Shown here one piece after another: positions 8,101 to 14,915 of a stretch of 15,380 bases of DNA. The notes beneath the pieces are model-generated. The model had not been told where the DNA came from. It saw only the letters and a program-made list of their open reading frames with translations, and ran no database searches. Within the stretch, counting starts at the first letter, position 1, and every line of letters begins with the position of its first letter. The position numbers and the translations under genes were made by a program. The DNA is from JAYTUJ01 sp043744615 (GTDB taxonomy: Bacteria > Patescibacteriota > Minisyncoccia > Phycocordibacterales > CAIRYW01), in assembly GCA_043744615.1 (NCBI GenBank), contig JAYTUJ010000057.1:1-15380 (forward strand), given 5' to 3'.

Positions 8101-10715
8101 GTTCCTCTTATATATAGAAGTGCGTTAGTCCCTTGAGTAAAGTTAGTTGTTGCGGTAGTAGAACCAAATAATGACGAGATCGTGAGTCCTGCAGTGTTGT
8201 TGTTTGTAATATCTTTATCGAGCGTTACGTCTCCTATTGAAATTGGACTTGATCCACTAATTGTTTGTGCATTTGTATCAAACACAAATGAAACTGATAC
8301 CGCTGGACCAGTTACAAAAGAGCCGTCGTTTTGTATTCCCCCTCTAAACTTACCTGTTGCACTTGCGATGGTTGTCCAAATACCTGTACTATCGACAGTA
8401 ACAAGACCTGTAAAAATAGTACCCGTACCAAGAGCTGTTCGAATAATCGTACCACTAATCAAAGTAGTACTCGAAACAGTCATCGGGTTATTGTTGGTAT
8501 ATGTTGTTCCTGAACCAATTATTAATCTACTACCGATTGAAGTTAATGAAGTACTTGTTGCAACTACCGTTCCTGAAGTTACAAAATCACCACTGATTGT
8601 AGCGACAGTTGTTAATGTTTTGTTTCCACTTCCTGAAAGAGTTAAGTTGTAATAGTTAATTGGTTTTGCAGTTTGTGTTGCGCCACTATAGTTAACTGTA
8701 TTACCAGTTGATGTTGCAGAAAAAGTTGTTATCGCAAAAGTACCTGGTAAGATCACCGAACCGTTAGTACCTTGAATAAACCAACCTGTTCCGGCAAGAG
8801 CTGTGGTGATAGTTAAGCCTCCTGTATTTGTATTTGTTACTGAAATTCCAGCACCGGTAACTGTCATGTTTGTAATTGTAAAAGCAGAACTACCTGAAAC
8901 TGTTTGTGCGTTTGTATCAAATGTTTGAACTCCAGAACCTGATGTAAATGATGAACCGTTATAAGTTATACCACTACCACGGAAGGTGACGGTGCTGTTT
9001 CCTGAATTATTCCATGTACTTCCTGTATTTAATATTACAGTGGGAAAAATTTTTGCTCCTGTTGCACTTGTAATATTCAAAACTCCGCTGATAGTGACTG
9101 TACTGTTAAAAACTGTTGCAAAACCCCCAATACTAAATGTTGCGGTTCCAACGGTGAATGTTCCGTTCACCGTCGCCGCTGTTGTAAACGAAGCTGTTGT
9201 ACTGGTCGCATTTTTTGAAACCGACATGTTATTAAATATTTGCGAGGTTGCACCCAGTGTTTGTGTATTACTTCCGGTTAAGTTTAATGTGCTGGCGTTT
9301 CCGGTAAAGGTTCCTGCTCCTGATAAGTTTCCTTGCAAAGTTGTCACACTTGTTGAGGCATCAAGCGTACCAAGTGTAATGACAATGTTTCCAACAATTG
9401 AATGTGTAAAACTTGAAAGGTTTACAGTTTGACTTGTTGCATTGACGGTAAAGTTTCCTCCGACAGAAAGGTTTCCGTTTGCAGTTTTTGTACTTGTTCC
9501 TGTAAACGTAATATTTTGATAGTTAGGAGTACTGGAAATTGTTTGTGTTGCAGCTGATGATGCATATTGAACAGTTGATCCTGAAGAAATGTTCATTGTT
9601 GCATACGCTGGCATTGTATTACCGATCAAAACAGTTCCCAGTTTATACGTACCTTGTGTTAAGTTAAGTACCGAAGAGCCACTGGGTGTAATCGTAAAAC
9701 CCGCATCAGCAAAAAGACTTGAAGCTGCAACATCACCGATTGTTAATGTCGTCAGTGTAATTGCTCCTGCTAAAGTTGCCCCTGATGCATTTGTATTATT
9801 TATTTTTAAAGTTGTATACGTTATGGTTGGGATTGTTTGTGCAGAAGCACTGTTAAAGTTAACAACGTTAGTTGTCGATGTTGCAGAAAAAGTTGTTATG
9901 GCAAAAGTACCACCCAAGTTTACGATTGAGCCTGGACCCTGAATAAACCAACCTGTTCCTGAAAGAGCAGTGGCGATTGTGAGACCGCTTGTTGTTGCAT
10001 TATTTGTTAATGAAATCCCAGCACCAGTAACGGTTATACTTGCAATCGAAATTGCACTACTTCCCCCAATCGTTTGTGAGTTTGTACTAAAGGTATGCAC
10101 TCCTCCAGCTGCTGTTAATGTACCGTTATTTGTAAGACCGTTTGAAAACGTAGGAATCGCTGTGGCACTTTCGGTCCATGTTCCTCCAACGTTTATAGTA
10201 ACAGCGCCTGTAAAAGTTTTTGCTCCTGTTGCACTCGAAAGCGTTAGTGTTCCTCCGTTATTAATAGTTGTGACACCAGTAACTGTTGTTGTAAATCCAC
10301 CAAATGTTAAACCTCCTGTATTAATAGTAAGTGTACCCAACAATGTTACTGCTCCTAAAATACTCACACCTCCGGAAGTGTTGGCAATTTGAATATTGTT
10401 ATACGTTGCGTATATTCCCATTGTCTGAGCACTACCTCCGTTGAACACCATTGTTCCTGTACTACTTGTTGTTAAGGTTCCTCCAGATCCAAAGTTACCA
10501 CCGATTGTAAGAGTACTTGCACCTGTTGAAATATATCGCGCTTGTGTAGAAACACCACTAAATGTAATTGCTCCGGTGACACCAATATTACCTGTACTTA
10601 CACTAATACTTGCAAATCTACCTCCGGTTGCACTACCCGGAATCGTAATACTTGCTGCATATAAAGTTCCCGCGCCGACAGTAATATCTGAAGTTAATGC
10701 GGTTGGCGCAGTCAT
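5154..10715 (-). CDS. Giant Ser/Thr/Gly-rich beta-repeat surface protein (probably the C-terminal two thirds of a split gene)
   Basis: This open frame of 1853 residues has no signal peptide and no membrane segment. Nearly all of it is repeating short beta strands, as in beta-solenoid adhesins. Five related modules carry the marker TF(D/S/N)TNxQ(T/S)(I/V)(S/G)GS, at about residues 208, 597, 810, 1213 and 1425. They are preceded by a segment like ATGAKTFTGAVTINVGGTWT. Residues about 1550-1692 form a different solenoid-like module ending TNNTNWSF. Residues 1693-1853 are the module shared with the 349-residue protein; here it has a likely disulfide, Cys1756-Cys1839, absent from that relative. The ATG overlaps the upstream stop as ATGA, but the lack of an export signal and the continuing repeat pattern across the junction suggest it is the rest of the 853-residue protein. 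Likely role is adhesion or an extended surface fibre; no enzyme motif is visible. Confidence 0.85.
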   Translation of the reverse strand: MTAPTALTSDITVGAGTLYAASITIPGSATGGRFASISVSTGNIGVTGAITFSGVSTQARYISTGASTLTIGGNFGSGGTLTTSSTGTMVFNGGSAQTMGIYATYNNIQIANTSGGVSILGAVTLLGTLTINTGGLTFGGFTTTVTGVTTINNGGTLTLSSATGAKTFTGAVTINVGGTWTESATAIPTFSNGLTNNGTLTAAGGVHTFSTNSQTIGGSSAISIASITVTGAGISLTNNATTSGLTIATALSGTGWFIQGPGSIVNLGGTFAITTFSATSTTNVVNFNSASAQTIPTITYTTLKINNTNASGATLAGAITLTTLTIGDVAASSLFADAGFTITPSGSSVLNLTQGTYKLGTVLIGNTMPAYATMNISSGSTVQYASSAATQTISSTPNYQNITFTGTSTKTANGNLSVGGNFTVNATSQTVNLSSFTHSIVGNIVITLGTLDASTSVTTLQGNLSGAGTFTGNASTLNLTGSNTQTLGATSQIFNNMSVSKNATSTTASFTTAATVNGTFTVGTATFSIGGFATVFNSTVTISGVLNITSATGAKIFPTVILNTGSTWNNSGNSTVTFRGSGITYNGSSFTSGSGVQTFDTNAQTVSGSSAFTITNMTVTGAGISVTNTNTGGLTITTALAGTGWFIQGTNGSVILPGTFAITTFSATSTGNTVNYSGATQTAKPINYYNLTLSGSGNKTLTTVATISGDFVTSGTVVATSTSLTSIGSRLIIGSGTTYTNNNPMTVSSTTLISGTIIRTALGTGTIFTGLVTVDSTGIWTTIASATGKFRGGIQNDGSFVTGPAVSVSFVFDTNAQTISGSSPISIGDVTLDKDITNNNTAGLTISSLFGSTTATTNFTQGTNALLYIRGTVSTLSGVVINASATGNTVDYMATTAQTAKSATYYTLNINNTNASGVQLGGAVTTTNLNIGNATSSSIFDDGGFVITPSGTTSFYLGTSSSYKIGSASVATTFPTFNTTTIVVGGSPSTVIYQSAVNQTISTSPTYANLTINGSSTKILSDTATTTIQNNLVLNAGTLHFCDTGVSCVVAIGANGIVGIATGTYINGGGTINSASGNISAAGTGSFSNTGLVRITGNTAGSNFSPNGGTMNQINIEKTAGVLTYFASSTTVATLNVISGLLTFDTGTTTVTGVTTISDSFDIDNATGAKTFGGAVVINSGATWTNTGATSAIFQGGLTFNGSSFSSGSGTYTFNTNSQSIGGSTAFTIQNIAVTGVTLTNNSTVGLTVSNLLSGTGGLTQAASSVLTISSSTSITTLTASASLNTVNYTATLAQTIKAATYYDISLTGGTKTISSGTTVNNNLSLSTNAVATTAGNMTIGNSLAISTSSTLTTGSNFTLNVGGATVVSGVLANAGTALKTYTGSVGINGGGSFTSANNGNITLRGGFTNNAAGGSVSFGTGTITFDTNDQSVSGTNPVSIENITVTGITLSNLTSTFLNASSSLSGTGTLYQGTSTVLLINGSSGITTLLASTSPNTVVYASTTAAQTVKSSTYNALKIDKTSQTATLGGAITVNANLSILAGTLDTSSGNNYAITVKGDWINTGTFTPRSGTVTFNSASTQTINNTNNWFGLAITGTTAARTVYFESSATQNIATSGVLTLTGGALKLLTLAPLTAATPWNLHVVNSGVTQTISYVSVSYSDASPFTYAQITAGDGTNTDGTNNTNWSFTNVTTISFSLSANTIGFGNLSSSLARFATNDSLGSASEVEAHQVVAATNAPSGYNLAIQGSTLNCGANTITSIGGTNTASSVGTEQFGIRATATGGSGTVTSPYAASGFAYAGTATTTSQIGSSVVPTATTTYSIRYLANITANTEACNYSSVLNFILTPNF
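5233..5636 (-). repeat. C-terminal surface module, copy in the giant protein (paralogous to about 4000-4480)
   Basis: This stretch encodes the bulk of the giant protein's last domain and is a diverged copy of the 3' part of the 349-residue gene. By eye, 5279-5447 aligns without gaps to 4123-4291 with about 11 mismatches in 169 bases. Similarity continues through the segment encoding GSASEVEAHQV. The shared position at the extreme C-terminus of both proteins suggests an attachment or sorting module. Confidence 0.8.
6634..8475 (-). repeat. Second long+short repeat pair of the giant protein
   Basis: This segment holds one long module (about 398 codons, roughly 7281-8475) followed in reading order by one short module (about 215 codons, roughly 6634-7280). 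It corresponds to the pair at about 8476-10290. Boundaries were set on the recurring strand that reads TTTVTGVTTI or a variant of it, so they are approximate. The extra part of the long module contains DDGGFVITPSGTTSFYLG, matching ADAGFTITPSGSSVLNL in the other long module. Confidence 0.6.
8476..10290 (-). repeat. First long+short repeat pair of the giant protein
   Basis: In reading order, a long module (about 395 codons, roughly 9107-10290) is followed by a short one (about 210 codons, roughly 8476-9106). The long module carries an extra sub-module containing ADAGFTITPSG and YQNITFTGTSTKTANGNL; the short one lacks it. The same order recurs at about 6634-8475, so the unit of amplification appears to be the pair, about 1.8 kb, not the single module. 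Confidence 0.6.
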
Positions 10716-13273
10716 GGTAATTGCTCTGTAACTGCAAAGTTAATTCCTGAGTTAATTGTAATTCCGTTTCCAGTAACACCACTTGCATTTGCTGCAACCG
10801 TAATTGCACTTGTTGTTGCATCGGCAGTAATTGTCATGATCACTCCCGAGTTAATTGTTACCGTATCGGCTGCGGCGGGTACACCTGCTGTTCCGGTGCA
10901 ACCAGAAAATTTTGTTCCGTCGTTCCAGTTACCTGTCGTGATTGCATTACATGCGGCATCAGATGCAAGTTGCCATGCACGAGGTTCTTGTCCTACAGTA
11001 CCATTTGTGGTCTCAAAAGTGATTGGTCCAAGTAAAAATAATTCAGGAGAAATTTGTGCTGCTCGATAATCGTATGACAAGTTTATTGTTTCTCCGGCTG
11101 CAATATGTTTTGTCCACGATATTTTTTTTCCCTCCGAAACATCAACAACATCCGCAGAAGGTGTTGTAGAAAGAATATCGAAATCAGTTGGTATGAGTTC
11201 GTTAATAGTTCCATCAAAATCTTCGGTTGCAGTAACTTTGATATTCATTACGTAGTCCGAGGCAAATGGGTTAATACGAGTAGCGCCAATCCGTTCAACA
11301 ACAAATCGTGCTTGTGGATTTACTTCAAACGTATCAGAGACTTCAAATCCATTATCTTTATTTTTTAACGTCATCGAATACACTCCCGTCACTGTAGTTT
11401 TGTAATGCAAAAAATAATCAGGGTTATCAGTTACGTTATCTTTAGCACATGTTACAGATTTTTTTATAGTTTCATCTGCAGTAGAAAAAATAGCTGTTTT
11501 TCCTTTTGGATTAGTTACAACAAGTTCAAGTGAAGCATTACACATCGTATGACCTTCTGATGTCAGTGCGCCGATTTGCAAATATACATCGTCTTTTTTT
11601 TCATACGAAGACTTGTCAGTGTTAATTGCCAATACTCCCCAACCAAAATCTCGAGTTGTGGTTAATACTTTATTATCACTTAATACCTCAATTCGTAATT
11701 GATACTTTCCGGGACGAAAACTTTTTGAGTGGTGCGGAACAGTAACAATCGCCTTTCCATTTTGTTCTTCTATAATCGGCTGATCTTTGTACAGTGTTCC
11801 GTCAGGACTAAATAATTCTGCTTTAAGTACTTTTTTTTTTGAAAAATCTTGAGCAAATACTTTTGACGGAGCAAAGTATGTGAGTAAATTTTGTAATTTT
11901 CCAATAAAAGAGACAGGGGTTGAAGTACTGACCGTGCTTGATCCGGTATCACTACTAGATTGTACGTTTTGATTTGTTGATGAATTTGTTAAAGAATTTG
12001 TCGATGAGGCAGATTCATTTTCAAGATTAATTTCAAATTCTGGATTTTCATTTGATTGAAAATCTTTTTGTGTTTGATCAAAAATATTTGTATCGCCAAC
12101 TTCAACTCGAGGAAGATATTTTATTTCTGCATCCGAGATTGTAGCGATTCGGTCGTATTCAACTTCGAGCCACATACTATCAAGATATACCGTTGGCTGA
12201 CTATCTACTGTTGGAAGACTTTCAACACTTACTTGAATCTTATTTACATCTGACCATTGCGAAACAACATTTTGAGGAATTTCAAAACTCACATTATTTA
12301 GATTGTTTCGATTTACAACACCGAGTTCGTGCCAATCTTTTCCATTATCGGTATAACTTACTTTCAAAAATCCACCTGATGTTGAAGATGAAATTTCGTC
12401 AGCAAACACATGTGAAATTAAAAGATTGTTAAACGCTTCGGGTGCTGGACTTGGCGCAGGAGCAGGTGCTGGTTCGCTTGCTGCGGGTGCCGAAGCTGGT
12501 GTTGGTTCATTTGGTGTGGGGGCCGGAGCAGATGTGGGTGTAGGTTCTGATGCAGGAGCAGAACTAGGTGAAGAAGTTTCTGAAGGTTTTGGTGTTGAAC
12601 CAGAAGAATTTGTATCAGATGAAGGAGTACTGTCAGACGAAGAATTTTCTTTTGGTTTGTCTTCAGAACTTGTTTGATCAGAAGAAGTTGCATTACCAGA
12701 AAGTACTGTTGGGTGTTCTGATGCGGGGGTATCAAGTAATTGTAAAGAACTCGAAGTTGCTGATCCATCAATTACTGATGACGAAGAAGCGTTACTTGTT
12801 GATTCAAGAGGAGTTGTTCCCCAAGAAAAAGATACGATTACTTTTTTAGGTTTAGAATCTTTTGGAATATTTCCTGAAAATCCTCCACAAAATAATGTTG
12901 AGACTGCATCAGTTAATATTGCAGAGTTTTGTGAAGAAAATCCTGGACCAGTTTCAAGTTGTGGCGCATCAGGCTCACCCTGAACATGATTTGTATTTTG
13001 CCAACCACCCAAACAACTCGAAGAATAAAATCGGGTTGTTGACGCAAATGAAGATGAATTAAAAGGAGTAAATTGTACGATAGCAATCAATAACAAAATA
13101 CCTATTGCTAAAAACAAAGAATGTTTTGAAACAAACTTTACATGTTTTGAATTTTGAATTCTCTGCGTTAAACTTTTTTTAAAAATAATTCCTGACACAC
13201 TATCGTAGACAAGATCTTTTTTTTCGTCTCTTGCGTCTATTTTTTTGATTTTTTTAAAAAAACTTTCAAACAT
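10712..13273 (-). CDS. Membrane-anchored multidomain surface protein (probable N-terminal third of the giant protein)
   Basis: This 853-residue protein has a basic cytoplasmic N-terminus (1-51) and one membrane segment (about 52-71), so the rest should be outside. Next comes a small domain with CLGGWQNTNHVQGEPDAP (87-104) and a second Cys at 129, possibly a disulfide. A Ser-rich then Ala/Pro-rich linker spans about 155-280. A beta domain (about 281-375) ends in SMWLEVEYD. A second Ser/Thr linker (about 418-455) leads to Ig- or macroglobulin-like domains (about 480-652; FSPDGTLYKDQPI, SFRPGKYQLRIEV), then a domain with NELIPTDFDILSTTP (about 655-770). The start of a beta-solenoid (775-853; TGNWNDGTKFSGC, TVTINSGVIMTI) breaks off at a TGA. 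It is the only complete gene here ending in TGA. ATG 13273 lies 34 bases after the DUF5069 gene; no Shine-Dalgarno sequence is visible. Confidence 0.85.
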   Translation of the reverse strand: MFESFFKKIKKIDARDEKKDLVYDSVSGIIFKKSLTQRIQNSKHVKFVSKHSLFLAIGILLLIAIVQFTPFNSSSFASTTRFYSSSCLGGWQNTNHVQGEPDAPQLETGPGFSSQNSAILTDAVSTLFCGGFSGNIPKDSKPKKVIVSFSWGTTPLESTSNASSSSVIDGSATSSSLQLLDTPASEHPTVLSGNATSSDQTSSEDKPKENSSSDSTPSSDTNSSGSTPKPSETSSPSSAPASEPTPTSAPAPTPNEPTPASAPAASEPAPAPAPSPAPEAFNNLLISHVFADEISSSTSGGFLKVSYTDNGKDWHELGVVNRNNLNNVSFEIPQNVVSQWSDVNKIQVSVESLPTVDSQPTVYLDSMWLEVEYDRIATISDAEIKYLPRVEVGDTNIFDQTQKDFQSNENPEFEINLENESASSTNSLTNSSTNQNVQSSSDTGSSTVSTSTPVSFIGKLQNLLTYFAPSKVFAQDFSKKKVLKAELFSPDGTLYKDQPIIEEQNGKAIVTVPHHSKSFRPGKYQLRIEVLSDNKVLTTTRDFGWGVLAINTDKSSYEKKDDVYLQIGALTSEGHTMCNASLELVVTNPKGKTAIFSTADETIKKSVTCAKDNVTDNPDYFLHYKTTVTGVYSMTLKNKDNGFEVSDTFEVNPQARFVVERIGATRINPFASDYVMNIKVTATEDFDGTINELIPTDFDILSTTPSADVVDVSEGKKISWTKHIAAGETINLSYDYRAAQISPELFLLGPITFETTNGTVGQEPRAWQLASDAACNAITTGNWNDGTKFSGCTGTAGVPAAADTVTINSGVIMTITADATTSAITVAANASGVTGNGITINSGINFAVTEQLP
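10713..10739 (-). other. Candidate frameshift junction between the 853- and 1853-residue reading frames
   Basis: The upstream frame ends INFAVTEQLP-stop at TGA 10712-10714. The downstream frame is open only from base 10739, just after a TAA at 10740-10742. In that frame the bases before the ATG read SYRAIT, then MTAPTALTSD. Adding one base in the gag codon before caatta would give FAVTGAITM followed by TAPTAL. This echoes GVTGAITFSGV about 50 residues further on. No slippery heptamer is visible here, so a one-base deletion (real or a sequence error) fits better than programmed frameshifting. Confidence 0.6.
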
Positions 13274-13307
13274 TATTTCGGGTTCAAATTCAACTACTCT
13301 TTTTTAT

Positions 13308-13745
13308 TTATTTTGCAAAACTTATTTTGTCGTCAACTTCAAGATAATCAAATAATGTTGTTGTTGCTGGATCAAGATTTAACCGAACACATTCTCCGGT
13401 AAACCAATCTTTTTTTGCAGGGTCAGTTGAGTAAGAAAAATCTGTTCTAAAAGCATCTGACCAAGCTGCAATTTCTTCAGTAGTTTTTGGAGTTCCGTGT
13501 TCAAAAACCCACATCCCAATTTCTTCATCAGTTGCACCTGTTTCAACAAAAGCTTTAAATTCTTCGTGGTTAATTCCTTTAAAAGAAAACAATGCTTGAT
13601 CGAGTGGGCAATTAAAATGATATTCTCCTGGAGTACCTGCAATAAAAGCCTGACACTTATCAATTGTTCGAGCTAAAATAGCAAATCCGTTAATTTTTTC
13701 ATATGGACTTCGCGGTGCTTCTATCGATAGATTTTTTGATGTCAT
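13308..13745 (-). CDS. DUF5069 family protein
   Basis: This 145-residue cytoplasmic protein has no signal peptide or membrane segment. The N-terminal pattern APRSPYEKINGFAILARTIDK, followed by AGTPGEYHFNCPLDQALFSF, is characteristic of DUF5069. So are the acidic segment ATDEEIGMWVFEHG (about residues 70-83) and a C-terminus with a Trp-containing segment. The function of the family is unknown to me. It is the first gene of the minus-strand cluster, 34 bases before the giant surface gene, so it could share its transcript. Nothing links it functionally to surface assembly. The ATG at 13745 starts it naturally; the upstream bases are AT-rich without a Shine-Dalgarno sequence. Confidence 0.8.
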   Translation of the reverse strand: MTSKNLSIEAPRSPYEKINGFAILARTIDKCQAFIAGTPGEYHFNCPLDQALFSFKGINHEEFKAFVETGATDEEIGMWVFEHGTPKTTEEIAAWSDAFRTDFSYSTDPAKKDWFTGECVRLNLDPATTTLFDYLEVDDKISFAK

Positions 13746-13792
13746 GCGGATGAATTACTTTTTAATTAATATACCTCTAGTATACTATAAAA
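13746..13792. promoter_or_regulatory. Divergent promoter region; likely leaderless start for the plus-strand gene
   Basis: The 47 bases between the two divergent ATGs contain the palindrome AGTATACT (13779-13786), so a TATACT -10 can be read on both strands. On the plus strand TATACT (13781-13786) lies six bases before the ATG at 13793. This would place the transcript start at or next to the start codon, a leaderless mRNA. On the minus strand the same box would leave a leader of roughly 30 bases before the DUF5069 start. I see no good -35 for either direction; TTACTT at 13755-13760 is a weak candidate with a 20-base spacer. Confidence 0.45.
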
Positions 13793-14905
13793 ATGAAAGT
13801 CTTACACCGATATATAACTCTATTATTACTAAGTTTTTTTGTATTTCAATACACACAAGCAAAAGAGGAGCGAATTAAACAAATTCCCTCTCAAATTGTT
13901 TCTCGTATCAAAAATATTACAGTACCTGCATCACCAAAAGCACTTACGTTCAACAAGGATAATACAGAAATCTGGGTGACCTCATTACTCAACCCAAAAG
14001 TTGGAGTTTCAGTTGTTAATGCTTCTTCGGGCAAACAAATTGCAAACATAAACCTAAATAATGGAGGAGGTGTTGAAGTTTTATTTTCAAAAGACAAAAC
14101 AAAAGTATATGTAAGCCAAATGGAAAGTGGAAGTATATTTGAAATCGACGCTTCTACAAAAAAAATATCTCGTACTTTAAAAACAAAAAGTACGTGGACA
14201 AAATATTTAGCACTTTCACATGACGGCAATACATTGTATGCATCAAATTGGCTTGGAAATAATGTTTCTGAAATTGATTTAATTAAAGGAGTTTTAAAAA
14301 GAAATATAAAAACAGTAGCAGTACCACGAGGTATATATCCTACTGTCGACGGAATGTATCTATATGTTGCTGGTTTCGACACAGGTGAACTTCAAAAAAT
14401 AAATTTAGCAACTGGTAAAGGAACCATTATTTATAATGGTCATGGTGCGCTCCGTCATATTGTTGCCGACGAAGAAAAAAATATATTGTATGTATCTGAC
14501 ATGGCAAAACATACTATTTTAAAAGTTTCTTTAGCTAATGATTTAGTTTCAGTTTTTGCGCAAACAGATGTTAACCCTAATACAATTGCATTATCTCCTG
14601 ATAAAAAAATATTAATTGTTTCGTGTCGAGGAACTAATTTTTCTGCAACTGATTATTATCAACCCGGACCAGATTGGGGTTCTGTATTGTTATTTGATAC
14701 AGAAAATGGAAACATGCTTGATGCTATTGTTGGAGGAAATCAACCAACAGCGCTAGACATTTCAAGTGATGGAAAAACTTTTTCGTTTTCTGACTTTCTT
14801 GATAAAAAAATTGAAGTGTTTTCACTTCCTTCATATGCAGAATTAAAAAAAGGAAATGGCGGTTTAAGTTCTATATATAAAAAATTATTATGGAAGAAAA
14901 AATAA
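13793..14905 (+). CDS. Secreted YVTN-type beta-propeller protein
   Basis: This 370-residue protein has a Sec signal peptide (MKVLHRYITLLLLSFFVFQY, cleavage likely after TQA near residue 23). The rest is a beta-propeller of about seven blades. Each blade repeats a pattern such as PKALTFNKDNTEIWVTSLL, LALSHDGNTLYASNWLGN, IALSPDKKILIVSCRGTN and ALDISSDGKTFSFSDFLDK, in which a strand, a (S/N)xDxxxx turn and a strand end near an xV(S/A)xx motif. This is the YVTN/YncE-like superfamily, whose members are usually binding scaffolds; no catalytic residues can be assigned. A short basic tail (KKLLWKKK) ends it. It is transcribed away from the surface cluster and is probably co-transcribed with the methyltransferase 10 bases downstream. 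It could belong functionally with the surface proteins, but position alone does not show this. Confidence 0.85.
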   Translation: MKVLHRYITLLLLSFFVFQYTQAKEERIKQIPSQIVSRIKNITVPASPKALTFNKDNTEIWVTSLLNPKVGVSVVNASSGKQIANINLNNGGGVEVLFSKDKTKVYVSQMESGSIFEIDASTKKISRTLKTKSTWTKYLALSHDGNTLYASNWLGNNVSEIDLIKGVLKRNIKTVAVPRGIYPTVDGMYLYVAGFDTGELQKINLATGKGTIIYNGHGALRHIVADEEKNILYVSDMAKHTILKVSLANDLVSVFAQTDVNPNTIALSPDKKILIVSCRGTNFSATDYYQPGPDWGSVLLFDTENGNMLDAIVGGNQPTALDISSDGKTFSFSDFLDKKIEVFSLPSYAELKKGNGGLSSIYKKLLWKKK

Positions 14906-14915
14906 TTTTTAATCT

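Noticed and set aside
6000..10300. CRISPR-like or tandem DNA repeat array
   Set aside because: The recurring words (for example around 8270, 8910 and 10075) are degenerate codons of protein modules spaced 630-1200 bases apart, not short identical repeats with unique spacers.
10712..10714. UGA read as glycine (code 25, as in Gracilibacteria/Absconditabacteria), joining the 853- and 1853-residue frames
   Set aside because: Reading through the TGA gives only a few residues (GLRQPH) before a TAA and does not enter the downstream frame. All other genes encode Gly with GGN.
6484..10731. Several long plus-strand open frames opposite the giant gene, rich in Val, Pro and Leu
   Set aside because: They mirror the repetitive Thr/Ser/Gly/Asn codons of the minus-strand gene. 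They lack starts with signals, family motifs and consistent ends between repeat copies, so they are antisense shadows.
10712..10742. Programmed -1 ribosomal frameshift joining the two giant-protein frames
   Set aside because: The only stretch where both frames are open (about 27 bases) has no XXXYYYZ slippery heptamer and no obvious downstream hairpin. A missing base explains it more simply.
12426..12677. Plus-strand frame rich in Gly, Ala and Glu opposite the Ser/Pro linker
   Set aside because: It is the antisense of the Ala/Pro/Ser-rich linker of the 853-residue protein; low-complexity composition alone keeps it open.
82..13273. Cellulosome-type polysaccharide-degrading locus
   Set aside because: No glycoside hydrolase, carbohydrate esterase or recognisable carbohydrate-binding catalytic partner is visible; only cohesin-like, dockerin, Ig-like and repeat domains are.
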